A stretch of 64,000 nt of DNA from Dyella acidisoli (GTDB lineage: Bacteria > Pseudomonadota > Gammaproteobacteria > Xanthomonadales > Rhodanobacteraceae): contig NZ_BSOB01000046.1 in assembly GCF_030160295.1 (NCBI RefSeq), forward strand, positions 440,673 through 504,672, read 5' to 3'. The number at the start of each line of letters is the position of its first letter. Position 1 is the stretch's first letter. Below, in pieces: positions 24,256 to 32,422 of the stretch. Made by a program: the position numbers and the translations under genes. Below the pieces are notes generated by a model that was given only the letters and a program-made list of their open reading frames with translations, had not been told where the DNA came from and ran no database searches.

Positions 24256-24455
24256 TAGATTGGGATGCAAACCCAAGCATCACCATGCCCGTCGACATCA
24301 CACAAGCTGCCGCACGCCTCAACCCGTCCCGCTTCCGCCCATGACGGCTTCGTAAAATGCTCCGGCGCATGACGCAATAACAGTGCTGTAACACCGTCGA
24401 GCGCGATACTGGCGCATCGGCTGGTACCAGCGATGTTGGGGCTTGCACCCCAACC
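24256..24455. repeat. Two family-3 repeats (TGGGGTGCAAACCCCA type)
   Basis: Units at 24256-24278 (TAGATTGGGATGCAAACCCA) and 24432-24455 (GTTGGGGCTTGCACCCCAAC), in inverted orientation and about 150 bases apart. They occupy much of the 259-base gap between the TonB-like gene and yqgE. Confidence 0.75.
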
Positions 24456-24499
24456 ACCCTATTTGTTTGCCGCAGACGCGACCACGCACAGCGCATACA

Positions 24500-25078
24500 A
24501 TGGCCACCATGCAGACCAAGTCTCCCCCGACCCTCGCCGGCCAGTTCCTGATTGCAATGCCCAGCCTGACCGAACCACCGTTCTCGCGCGGCGTAGCTTT
24601 CATCTGCCAGCACGATGAGGACGGCGCAGTGGGGCTGCTGGTGAACCAGCTTTCCGAATACCGTTTCGGCGACGTGCTGGCGCAGATGAAGCTCGACTGC
24701 AAGGACCCTGAACTCGCCGACGCGCCGGTGCTGATCGGTGGCCCGGTACAGCAGGAGCGCGGCTTCGTACTGCATCGCGAGCACGGCCACTGGGAATCGA
24801 GCTATCGCATCAACGCGGACTGGTCGGTGACGACTTCGCGCGACATCCTGGTCGCCATGGCATCGGGTGACGGCCCTCGTCTGGCGCTGATGGCGCTCGG
24901 TTACTCGGGCTGGGGTGCCGGTCAGCTCGAGCAGGAACTGAAAGACAACACGTGGCTCACCGCCGAAGCAAGCGAGCGAGTGATCTTCCACACCCCGTTG
25001 GAAGAACGCTGGAGCGCCGCCGCCGGACTGGTCGGCATCGACCCGCTGCAACTCCCCGGCTACGCGGGCCACGCATGA
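24500..25078 (+). CDS. yqgE: YqgE/AlgH family protein
   Basis: A 192-residue cytosolic protein of the UPF0301 (YqgE/AlgH) family. Signatures are GQFLIAMPSLTEPPF at the N-terminus, GLLVNQ, GGPVQQERGFVLH and LGYSGWGAGQLEQEL. Its biochemical function is unknown; in Pseudomonas AlgH affects alginate regulation. Starts at 24500 and 24509 are both possible, since neither has a good ribosome-binding site. The stop overlaps the ruvX start (ATGA), and this yqgE-ruvX pair is one of the most conserved in gammaproteobacteria. Confidence 0.92.
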   Translation: MATMQTKSPPTLAGQFLIAMPSLTEPPFSRGVAFICQHDEDGAVGLLVNQLSEYRFGDVLAQMKLDCKDPELADAPVLIGGPVQQERGFVLHREHGHWESSYRINADWSVTTSRDILVAMASGDGPRLALMALGYSGWGAGQLEQELKDNTWLTAEASERVIFHTPLEERWSAAAGLVGIDPLQLPGYAGHA

Positions 25079-25497
25079 GCTGCGTCTTCGGCTTTGACGT
25101 CGGCAGCAAGCTTATCGGCGTCGCGGTCGGCAATCGCATCACAGCCAGCGCCCGCGCCATCGCCACCATTCCGATGCGCGACGACATGCCCGACTGGGCG
25201 ACACTCGATGCCTTGCGCGGTGAATGGTTGCCCGAGAGCTTCGTGGTGGGATTGCCGCTTACACTCGAAGGTGAAGAACAAACCGCCAGCAAACGCGCAC
25301 GCCGCTTCGCCGAGCGCTTGCACGAGCGCTATAGCATGCCCGTGGATCTGGTGGACGAACGCCACAGTTCGCGCGAAGCCGCGCAGCGTTTCGCCCAAGC
25401 ACGCTCCGCCGGCTTGAAGCGTCGCCGCGATGCCACACAGCTCGACGCGGAAGCCGCCGCAGTGATTCTCGAACGCTGGTTACATCAAGCCGCATAA
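25075..25497 (+). CDS. ruvX: Holliday junction resolvase-like protein RuvX (YqgF)
   Basis: A 140-residue RNase H-fold protein. The first catalytic acid sits in FGFDVGSKLIGVAVG (Asp8), the second region in VVGLPLTLEGEEQ and the third in VDERHSSREA; the terminal LDAEAAAVILERWL is typical. YqgF proteins are essential in E. coli and act in 16S rRNA 5' end processing. It overlaps yqgE by 4 bases and is followed by a long hairpin before pyrB. Confidence 0.93.
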   Translation: MSCVFGFDVGSKLIGVAVGNRITASARAIATIPMRDDMPDWATLDALRGEWLPESFVVGLPLTLEGEEQTASKRARRFAERLHERYSMPVDLVDERHSSREAAQRFAQARSAGLKRRRDATQLDAEAAAVILERWLHQAA

Positions 25498-25500
25498 GAT

Positions 25501-25545
25501 CCTGATTATGGTCTCGGCGTGGCCCACACCGAGGCCATAATCAGG
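25501..25545 (+). promoter_or_regulatory. 17-bp stem hairpin between ruvX and pyrB
   Basis: CCTGATTATGGTCTCGG (25501-25517) pairs with CCGAGGCCATAATCAGG (25529-25545) around an 11-base loop; only one G-T pair breaks the perfect stem. No T-run follows, so it is not a standard intrinsic terminator. It lies in the 79-base gap before pyrB, where Pseudomonas carries pyrR. It could be a leader hairpin, a processing site or a Rho-aided stop. Confidence 0.7.
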
Positions 25546-25576
25546 CTCTAACAACAACAGTCAAAAGACCATCGCC

Positions 25577-26503
25577 ATGATTTCACGCCTGCGCCACCTC
25601 ACCACCCTGGAAAATCTGTCGCGCGATTGCATTGAGCGACTGCTGGACCGAGCCATCATCATGCGCGACGCCTGCGCACACGGCACGCGCAAGCTGGATC
25701 TGCTCAACGGGCGCACCATTCTCAATTTGTTCTTCGAGCCGTCTACGCGCACCCGCACGTCATTCGAGCTGGCCGCACGCCGCCTGGGCGCGGACGTGAT
25801 CAATTTCGACATCGGCTTTTCCTCCACCGCCAAGGGCGAGGAACTGTTCGACACCTTGCACACGTTGGAAGCGATGCATCTGGACGCCATCATCGTGCGC
25901 CACAAAGTGTCGGGCACACCAGACGAACTAGTGCGCCATGCCATGAGCGGTGTGTCGGTGATCAACGCCGGCGACGGCAATCGCGCGCACCCCACGCAAG
26001 GCCTGCTCGACGCGTTGACCATCCGCCAGCATCGGCCGGATTTCAGCCAGCTCATCGTGGTGATCTGCGGCGACGTGAAACATTCGCGTGTCGCCCGCTC
26101 GGATGTGCATGCCTTCACCCGGCTTGGCGCGCGCGAAGTGCGTCTGTGCGGCCCTGCCTCGCTGATGCCGGACCAGAGCGAATTCCCCGCCTGCAAGTTC
26201 TACGACAACTTCGACGATGCCATCGAAGGCGCCGATGTGGCCATCACGCTTCGCCTGCAGAAAGAACGCATGGCCAGCATCGAGCTGCCCGACGAAGCGG
26301 CCTATTTTCGTGAATACGGGCTCGACGCCCGCCGCCTGGCCAAGGCCGCGCGCGGTTGCCTGGTGATGCATCCGGGCCCGATCAATCGTGGTATCGAAAT
26401 TGCCCCCGAAGTCGCCGACGGTCCGCAGTCGCGCATCCTCGAGCAGGTGGGTAACGGCGTGTTCGTGCGCATGGCCGTGCTGGGCGAGATGCTGGCGCGA
26501 TAA
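25577..26503 (+). CDS. pyrB: Aspartate carbamoyltransferase catalytic subunit PyrB
   Basis: A 308-residue enzyme making N-carbamoyl-aspartate, the first committed step of pyrimidine synthesis. The carbamoyl-phosphate loop STRTRTSFE begins at residue 55, and HPTQGLLDAL and MHPGPINRG are also present. It resembles the class found with pyrR and a PyrC-like subunit in Pseudomonas, but here neither pyrR nor the dihydroorotase-like gene is adjacent. It ends the plus-strand run gshB to pyrB. Confidence 0.96.
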   Translation: MISRLRHLTTLENLSRDCIERLLDRAIIMRDACAHGTRKLDLLNGRTILNLFFEPSTRTRTSFELAARRLGADVINFDIGFSSTAKGEELFDTLHTLEAMHLDAIIVRHKVSGTPDELVRHAMSGVSVINAGDGNRAHPTQGLLDALTIRQHRPDFSQLIVVICGDVKHSRVARSDVHAFTRLGAREVRLCGPASLMPDQSEFPACKFYDNFDDAIEGADVAITLRLQKERMASIELPDEAAYFREYGLDARRLAKAARGCLVMHPGPINRGIEIAPEVADGPQSRILEQVGNGVFVRMAVLGEMLAR

Positions 26504-26514
26504 GAGGCCACACT

Positions 26515-26586
26515 TAGGTTGGGGTGCAAACCCTAACGTCGGCGTACACGCGCACATGGCCATGTTGGGGTTTGCACCCCAACCCA
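26515..26586. repeat. Inverted doublet of family-3 repeat
   Basis: TAGGTTGGGGTGCAAACCCT at 26515-26534 and ATGTTGGGGTTTGCACCCCA at 26562-26581, with arms extending a few bases further. The loop contains ACATGGCCATGT. It lies 11 bases after the pyrB stop and before the lipoprotein gene. Confidence 0.85.
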
Positions 26587-26691
26587 CGACCTGTCGCCAT
26601 CGAAACGGGAAATGGCGCGCTGCAACCACAGCGGCAACACGCCAAAGCAGGCATAATGCTGCGGTTGAACACGACACCCCTGGGGAAGAAT

Positions 26692-28455
26692 ATGCGTAGA
26701 CCCAAGCGCGTGCTGGCGCTGGCGTTCTCCGGCTTGCTGCTGGCCGCCTGCTCGCACAAAGACAAGGATGCCCCCCTGGCCTTCGCGCCGGCGGATACCC
26801 CTTACGTGATCGCCAACCTGGACGTGCTGGATGACAGCACGCGCAAGGCCATCCTGGCCCAGGTCGATGCGGAGATGCCCGCGCAAGTCGCACAGATGAA
26901 AGCGCAGGCCGACCAGTTGGCCGAGAAAGATCAGGACATGGCGAAATACCTGCGGACTGTTGCCGGCGAATTCGACGGCAACACGGCCGAACAGGTGATC
27001 CAGGAAACCGGCCTCAATCCCAAGGGCTACATGGCGCTGTATGGCCTGGGCCTGTCGCCGGTGCTGCGCATGGAGCTGGCAGACGCGAACGCGTTCCAGC
27101 AGTTCGTCGCCAAGCTGCAAAATGATTACGGCAAGAAGTTCGATACAGTGACGCTCGGTACGCAGAGCTATCAGCGTTACGTCACGCCGGCTTCGCATGT
27201 GCAGTTCATCATTGCCGTGGTCGGCAAGCACGCCGTGATCGCCATGCTGCCGCAGGATGCCGCCCAGCCACTGCTGCGCCAGGCACTGGGCCTCGATCGT
27301 CCGGCCAAGAGCGTGCAGGACACGGATCGCCTCACGGACCTGGCCAAGTCCAAGGGCTACGCCAAGTGGGCGGTGGGTGAAATCGACCTGACGCGCTTGC
27401 TCCCGCTGTTCGTCAGCGGCCAGGATCCGCTGGCGCAGTCGCTGCAAAAGATGCGCGCAGAAAACGAATCTGCCAAAACCGGCGAACCCGTGACCAACCT
27501 GATGCAGGTTGCGCCCAGTTGCTCAGGTGAAGCCGACCGCATTGCCGCGCGCGTGCCCAGGATGAGCGTGGGCTACACCACGCTGGACGAAAAACATCGC
27601 GACATGCGATTCGATGTGACACTGGCCAACGACATCGTCAGCGCGTTCAACGGTTTGAAGGTGGAGCTGCCCGGCCTCGGCAGCGACCCCACTGCACCGT
27701 TCGAAATGAGCCTGGCGTTGCCAATGCAGCAGATCCGCGCGTTCTGGGGCGCCCAGGCACAAGCGGTCACGGACAAGCCGTTCACTTGCCCCATGCTGGA
27801 CAACCTCAACGAAACCTTCAGCAGCCTTGGTGACGCCGTGCAGAAGGCTGCGGTACCGCCGATCGGCGATCTGCTCGGTCTGCACGTTGCGGTGGACAGC
27901 TACACGCCCAACCCAGGTGGCGGCATGCCGAAGCTCTCCGGCCGCGTGGTGATCGGCACCAACAACCCGGCGGGCTTGCTGGCGATGGCACAGGTCACCA
28001 GCCCCATGCTCAACGGCGTGAAACCCACCAGCGATGGCAAGCCCGTCGTACTGCCTGCCCAGCTTACCAATGCGCTGGGCGAATCAGGTTGGGCAGCCAT
28101 GGCCAACAAGTCCATCGGCATTGCGGTGGGCACTGACGAAGACGGCAAGCTGGCCGACACGATCAAGCAGCAAGGCGGTGACGCCGGCGAGCTGATGCGC
28201 GTGCGCCTGGACGGCGACATGTACGCCAACTGGATCACCCTGTTGCAGCAGCGCGCCGAAAACGCCGCCGCCATGGCGGCCACCATGAATCCGGACGACA
28301 GCAACCCGCAGAACGATGAGAAGACGGCGATCGCCAACACCAAGGCGCAGTTCGAAGCGATGAAGTCGGAAGCGGCGCGCATCAAGGCGATCGGCATGCG
28401 GGTGCAGATGCAGGATCAGGGCCTGGTGATTACGACGCACACAGAGATGAAGTGA
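26692..28455 (+). CDS. Large lipoprotein of unknown function
   Basis: A 587-residue protein beginning with a lipoprotein signal peptide: a basic start (MRRPKR), hydrophobic core and lipobox LLAAC (Cys near residue 19). The mature part begins SHKDKDAPLAFAPADTPYV and is alpha/beta throughout, with Gln/Ala/Met-rich helices (MPAQVAQMKAQADQL; MRVQMQDQG). I recognise no enzyme motif. The residue after the cysteine is serine, so outer-membrane sorting is expected. The ATG at 26692 was chosen because the signal peptide starts there; the frame is open further up through a repeat. A terminator follows. Confidence 0.8.
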   Translation: MRRPKRVLALAFSGLLLAACSHKDKDAPLAFAPADTPYVIANLDVLDDSTRKAILAQVDAEMPAQVAQMKAQADQLAEKDQDMAKYLRTVAGEFDGNTAEQVIQETGLNPKGYMALYGLGLSPVLRMELADANAFQQFVAKLQNDYGKKFDTVTLGTQSYQRYVTPASHVQFIIAVVGKHAVIAMLPQDAAQPLLRQALGLDRPAKSVQDTDRLTDLAKSKGYAKWAVGEIDLTRLLPLFVSGQDPLAQSLQKMRAENESAKTGEPVTNLMQVAPSCSGEADRIAARVPRMSVGYTTLDEKHRDMRFDVTLANDIVSAFNGLKVELPGLGSDPTAPFEMSLALPMQQIRAFWGAQAQAVTDKPFTCPMLDNLNETFSSLGDAVQKAAVPPIGDLLGLHVAVDSYTPNPGGGMPKLSGRVVIGTNNPAGLLAMAQVTSPMLNGVKPTSDGKPVVLPAQLTNALGESGWAAMANKSIGIAVGTDEDGKLADTIKQQGGDAGELMRVRLDGDMYANWITLLQQRAENAAAMAATMNPDDSNPQNDEKTAIANTKAQFEAMKSEAARIKAIGMRVQMQDQGLVITTHTEMK

Positions 28456-28481
28456 CGCTTCGTCGCTGAAATCATTAAACG

Positions 28482-28509
28482 AAAAAGGAGCCGCGAGGCT
28501 CCTTTTTTT
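28482..28509 (+). terminator. Intrinsic terminator after the lipoprotein gene
   Basis: AAAAAGGAGCC (28482-28492) and GGCTCCTTTTT (28497-28507) form an 11-bp stem with a GCGA loop; the T-run extends to 28509. It starts 26 bases after the stop codon. Confidence 0.93.
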
Positions 28510-28550
28510 GGCAAATCCATGCTCTCCAATACGTTCCATCATTACCTCGC

Positions 28551-28570
28551 CGTCATTCCCGCGAAAGCGG
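28551..28570. repeat. Family-2 REP (CATTCCCGCGAAAGCGG), truncated
   Basis: CGTCATTCCCGCGAAAGCGG ends at the left border of the IS element; the usual GAATCC continuation is missing. A second, 5'-shortened copy starts at 29671, at the right border. Confidence 0.8.
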
Positions 28571-28614
28571 AAAGTTTGCAAAACTAAGCATTGCTCCAAC
28601 GAAGGGCCATAGTG

Positions 28615-29556
28615 ATGCGCAAACAACCGACGATGAGCCTGGTGGATGGTTTAGTGGTAGGTGGTGGTAACGCCCGCCTGGAACGCATCGACACCTTGAT
28701 TGACTGGTCCTCGTTGGAGCAAGCGCTGACGCCGCGTGGGACGGCCCGAACGGGTCGTCCGGCGTATCCGGCGTTGATGATGCTGAAGATTCTGTTGCTG
28801 CAAAGCTGGTATGGCTTGGGTGATCCGGAGATGGAAGAAGCCCTGGGCGACCGACTGTCGTTTCGGCGCTTTGTGGGACTAAGCCTGGGCGAGAAGGTGC
28901 CGGATCATTCGAGCCTGTGTCGGTTTCGCCAAAGCCTGCAAGGGCAAGCCGAAGCGGTGTTTGCGGAAGTGAATCGGCAGTTGGATGCGCATGGATTGAT
29001 CTTGCGGCGAGGCACGCTCATCGATGCGACCCTGATTCCGGCGGCGGTGAGCGAACCGCCCAAACAGAAAGGCGGTGGACGTTCGGCCACCGATCCGGAC
29101 GCTGCCTGGACCAAACGCGGCGCGAAGGCGACATTTGGCTACAAGCTGCATGTGGCGGTGGATCGCGATTCGCAGTTGGTGAGGGCGGCGCAGGTGACGC
29201 CAGCGAACGTCAACGAGGTATGCATCGGTCACGCCTTGGTGCAAGGGGACGAAGCGGCGGTATGGGCCGATAAAGGTTACGTAGGTCCGGCCATGCGCGA
29301 GCGACTGCACGCGGCGAAGATCAAGGATCGCGTGCAACGCCGTGCGGCACGAGGCCGTCCGCTTCGCCGCTGGGAGATCGTGCGTAATCGGCTGATTGGA
29401 CGCGTGCGTGGTCGAGTTGAAGGGGTGTTTGGAGCGCTGAAGCGATCCTACGGATTGATGCGCATGCGTTACTACGGTTTGGCGCGCAATACAGCCGCGA
29501 CGTTATTAACCCTGACGGCATGGAATCTGGCGCGAGCGGCGGATCGGATCGCATAG
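28615..29556 (+). CDS. IS5-family transposase
   Basis: A 313-residue DDE transposase. An N-terminal DUF772-type region (TGRPAYPALMMLKILLLQ) is followed by the catalytic domain: first Asp in TLIDATLIPA, second Asp in WADKGYVG, and the Glu region in RVRGRVEGVFGALKRSYG. It catalyses cut-and-paste movement of the element. The frame is uninterrupted, so it may be active. The ATG at 28615 is preferred; a TTG at 28591 would add 8 residues. Confidence 0.92.
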   Translation: MRKQPTMSLVDGLVVGGGNARLERIDTLIDWSSLEQALTPRGTARTGRPAYPALMMLKILLLQSWYGLGDPEMEEALGDRLSFRRFVGLSLGEKVPDHSSLCRFRQSLQGQAEAVFAEVNRQLDAHGLILRRGTLIDATLIPAAVSEPPKQKGGGRSATDPDAAWTKRGAKATFGYKLHVAVDRDSQLVRAAQVTPANVNEVCIGHALVQGDEAAVWADKGYVGPAMRERLHAAKIKDRVQRRAARGRPLRRWEIVRNRLIGRVRGRVEGVFGALKRSYGLMRMRYYGLARNTAATLLTLTAWNLARAADRIA

Positions 29557-29561
29557 ATGAC

Positions 29562-29595
29562 TAACGATGGCGACCTCACGAGGTTGCCATCGTTA
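29562..29595. terminator. Hairpin after the transposase gene
   Basis: TAACGATGGCGACCT (29562-29576) pairs with AGGTTGCCATCGTTA (29581-29595) over a 4-base loop, with one G-T pair. Only a short AAAAG follows, so termination efficiency on the plus strand is uncertain. It lies within the IS, 6 bases after the stop. Confidence 0.65.
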
Positions 29596-29670
29596 AAAGA
29601 CGGCACGCTATGGGCGCTTGTTTCACAATGTGTCGCGGGTGACTGCATGTGAACAGGCAGGTTTTTCAAA

Positions 29671-29746
29671 CGTCCCGCGAAAGCGGGAATCCACTTTGCT
29701 CTGGTGCGAAAAGGCAAATTGAATTCCCGCTTTCGCGGGAATGACG
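29671..29746. repeat. Inverted doublet of family-2 REP
   Basis: CGTCCCGCGAAAGCGGGAAT (29671-29690) and, inverted, ATTCCCGCTTTCGCGGGAAT (29723-29742), about 35 bases apart. The spacer includes TTTGCTCT, found at the same place in the other doublets of this family. It separates the IS from the pilU 3' end. Confidence 0.85.
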
Positions 29747-29806
29747 ACATCAACATCATGTTATAGCTTGGCTCCTTCCCCTGACGGGAAAGTGAGTTGA
29801 GCTACA

Positions 29807-30976
29807 TCAACGCCGCAGGAACCCTCCACCAATCCCATTCTGGTTGGTGCGATCCTCTTCCAGTTCCACACCTTCCAGGCCTTGCGACAGCGTATGCGCA
29901 TCGCCGCCCTGCGACAGCTTGATGCGCAGGCGCACTTCGTTGGCGCTGTCCGCGTGACGCAGGGCATCTTCGTAGCTGATTTCGCCGGCCTGATACAGCT
30001 GCACCAGGCTCTGGTCGAAGGTCATCATGCCGAGGTTGCTGGATTCCTTCATCACTTCCTTGAGCTTGTGAATCTCGCCCTGGCGGATGTAGTCCTGCAC
30101 CAGCGGCGTGCCCAGCATCACTTCCATCGCCACACGGCGCGCCTTGCCGTCCGGCGTGGGAATCAGCTGCTGCGCGACGATGCCCTTCAGGTTCAAGGAC
30201 AAATCCATGAACAACTGTTGGCGCCGATCTTCCGCGAAGAAGTGCAGGATGCGGTCGATCGCCTGGTTCGCGTTGTTGGCGTGCAGCGTACATAGGCACA
30301 AGTGACCGGTTTCGGCGAAGTTGATCGCGTACTCCATCGTCTCGCGCGTACGCACTTCGCCGATCAGAATCACGTCGGGCGCCTGACGCAGCGTGTTCTT
30401 CAGCGCGTTTTCCCAGCTATCGGTATCAATGCCCAGCTCGCGCTGGGTGATGATGCAACCCTCGTGCTTGTGCACGTATTCGATCGGGTCTTCGATGGTG
30501 ATGATGTGACCGGTCGAATTCTGGTTGCGATAGCCGACCATCGACGCCAGCGAGGTGGATTTACCTGTACCGGTCGCACCCACGAAGATGATGATGCCGC
30601 GCTTGGTCATCGCCAGTTGCTTGATGACCGGCGGCAGGCCCAGCTCCTCGATGGTGGGGATCTTCGATTCGATCCGGCGCAGCACCATGCCCACGCAATT
30701 GCGCTGATAGAAACACGACACACGGAAACGGCCGACGCCCTGCGCGGAAATCGCGAACTGGCATTCGTGTGTTTTCTCGAACTCTTCACGCTGGTTGGGC
30801 GTCATGACGTTGATCACCATGTCGCGCGACTGCTGCGCAGACAGCGGGCTCTGGGTGATCGGCACGACGCGTCCCTGCACTTTCATGGACGGCGGTACGC
30901 CGGCCGTGATGAACAGGTCCGACGCCTTCTTGTGGACCATCAACTTCAGGAATGAGGTGAAATCAAATTCGCTCAT
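29807..30976 (-). CDS. pilU: Type IV pilus retraction ATPase paralogue PilU
   Basis: A 389-residue secretion ATPase of the PilT/PilU branch. Walker A is GATGTGKST (133-141), the Asp box is ITIEDPIEYVHKHE, Walker B is VILIGEVRTRETM, and the His box is TGHLCLCTLHANN. The C-terminal extension after the ATPase core (GLEGVELEED) is longer than in PilT, as usual for PilU. It assists PilT-driven pilus retraction. It lies 28 bases after pilT and is co-transcribed. Downstream lies the IS element. Confidence 0.96.
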   Translation of the reverse strand: MSEFDFTSFLKLMVHKKASDLFITAGVPPSMKVQGRVVPITQSPLSAQQSRDMVINVMTPNQREEFEKTHECQFAISAQGVGRFRVSCFYQRNCVGMVLRRIESKIPTIEELGLPPVIKQLAMTKRGIIIFVGATGTGKSTSLASMVGYRNQNSTGHIITIEDPIEYVHKHEGCIITQRELGIDTDSWENALKNTLRQAPDVILIGEVRTRETMEYAINFAETGHLCLCTLHANNANQAIDRILHFFAEDRRQQLFMDLSLNLKGIVAQQLIPTPDGKARRVAMEVMLGTPLVQDYIRQGEIHKLKEVMKESSNLGMMTFDQSLVQLYQAGEISYEDALRHADSANEVRLRIKLSQGGDAHTLSQGLEGVELEEDRTNQNGIGGGFLRR

Positions 30977-31004
30977 GGCGGGCTCCCGTAGGGGCGTCCC
31001 CTAG

Positions 31005-32042
31005 TCACTTGAATACTTCTTTGTTCTTCGCATACCCGATCGCCTGCTGCTTCGCGATCAAACCGCGCTTCACCAGGTCGAGCAGGATCTGATCCAGCGT
31101 TTGCATGCCGTACTGCTGGCCGGTCTGGATAGAGGAATACATCTGCGCAACCTTGTCCTCGCGGATCAGGTTACGGATGGCAGGGATGCCCACCATGATC
31201 TCGTGCGCCGCAATACGGCCGCCGCCGACTTTCTTCAGCAGCGTCTGCGAAATGACCGCACGCAGCGACTCGGACAGCATCGAGCGCACCATCGGCTTTT
31301 CGCCGGCCGGGAACACGTCGATGATGCGGTCGATGGTCTTGGCCGCCGAACTGGTGTGCAGGGTGCCGAACACCAAGTGACCGGTTTCCGCGGCGGTGAG
31401 CGCCAGGCGGATGGTTTCCAGGTCGCGCAACTCGCCCACCAGGATGTAGTCCGGGTCTTCACGCAGCGCGGAACGAAGCGCTTCGTTGAAGCCGTGCGTA
31501 TCGCGGTGTACTTCGCGCTGATTCACCAGACACTTCTGCGAGGTATGCACGAATTCGATCGGGTCCTCGACGGTGAGGATGTGCGCGTATTCGTTCTTGT
31601 TGATGTGATCGACCATCGCCGCCAGTGTGGTCGACTTGCCCGAACCGGTTGGACCGGTCACCAGGATCAGTCCCTGCGGCTGCTCGATCAGCTCACGGAA
31701 CACCTTGGGACAACCCAGGTCGTCCAGCGTGAGCACTTCGGAAGGAATGGTACGGAACACCGAACCGGCACCGCGGTTCTGATTGAACGCGTTGACGCGG
31801 AAACGCGCGAGGCCGGGAATCTCGAACGAGAAATCGACCTCGAAAAATTCTTCATAGTCGCGGCGCTGCTTGTCCGACATGATGTCGTAGATCAGCGAAT
31901 GCACCTGCTTATGATCCAGCGCCGGGATGTTGATGCGGCGCACGTCGCCGTCCACGCGGATCATCGGCGGCAAGCCCGCTGACAGATGCAAGTCGGACGC
32001 CTTGTTCTTCACCGAGAAGGCAAGCAGTTCGGCGATATCCAT
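31005..32042 (-). CDS. pilT: Type IV pilus retraction ATPase PilT
   Basis: A 345-residue hexameric retraction motor. Walker A GPTGSGKST spans 130-138, the Asp box is TVEDPIEFVH, Walker B YILVGELRD, the His box ETGHLVFGTLHT (209-220), and the PilT signature AIRNLIRED (about 288-296) is intact. It depolymerises pili to power twitching motility and DNA uptake. First gene of the pilT-pilU unit, divergent from proC across 380 bases. Confidence 0.97.
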   Translation of the reverse strand: MDIAELLAFSVKNKASDLHLSAGLPPMIRVDGDVRRINIPALDHKQVHSLIYDIMSDKQRRDYEEFFEVDFSFEIPGLARFRVNAFNQNRGAGSVFRTIPSEVLTLDDLGCPKVFRELIEQPQGLILVTGPTGSGKSTTLAAMVDHINKNEYAHILTVEDPIEFVHTSQKCLVNQREVHRDTHGFNEALRSALREDPDYILVGELRDLETIRLALTAAETGHLVFGTLHTSSAAKTIDRIIDVFPAGEKPMVRSMLSESLRAVISQTLLKKVGGGRIAAHEIMVGIPAIRNLIREDKVAQMYSSIQTGQQYGMQTLDQILLDLVKRGLIAKQQAIGYAKNKEVFK

Positions 32043-32422
32043 CAGTAGTTTCCCCTAGAAACCGATCGTCTTGGTCGAAAGCAGGCCACAATCGGGACGA
32101 CGGCAGGTCACCCGGACAGATGCATAGGTGCAGTACACCTGCCCCACCATTCCCCCGATCCTTTGCAGCGCCCCCGATACTACTCGCGGGGTGGGGCGGG
32201 CAGCCAGTCTTTGGGTGGTCTAATTGCGGGACCGAGCACAGAAAAGCTGGAAACGGGGAATGTGAGGCGTAAGGGAGCGGGTAGCACTTATCCCCAAAGA
32301 CTTAATTTGGCAAGCGTGAAAGACCGGTTGAACTCTGTCCGCTGTGACTCGCACGTTCTCTGTTCCCCATTCCCCAACGTCCAGTAAGGTATAGACCCGC
32401 AAAACCCTGGAACCACCCATAC
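32043..32422. promoter_or_regulatory. Divergent pilT / proC intergenic region
   Basis: A 380-base gap with no credible gene. In Pseudomonas yggS lies here, between pilT and proC; no yggS-like sequence is visible. It must hold the promoters of both units. A TAAGGTATAG stretch at about 32386-32395 is a possible -10 region for proC, without a convincing -35. Confidence 0.45.

Larger units (their letters stand above)
28571..29673 (+). mobile_element. IS5-family insertion sequence, apparently intact
   Basis: About 1.1 kb with one complete transposase gene. Candidate terminal inverted repeats are GTTTGCAAAAC at 28574-28584 and, inverted, GTTTTTCAAAC at 29661-29671, matching at 10 of 11 positions. 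Exact ends and target duplication could not be fixed. It lies between the lipoprotein terminator and the 3' end of pilU, flanked by family-2 REP copies, so it interrupts no gene. Confidence 0.75.

Noticed and set aside
32163-32387. A 74-residue open frame between pilT and proC
   Set aside because: No ribosome-binding site, no homology that I recognise and composition unlike neighbouring genes; treated as non-coding.
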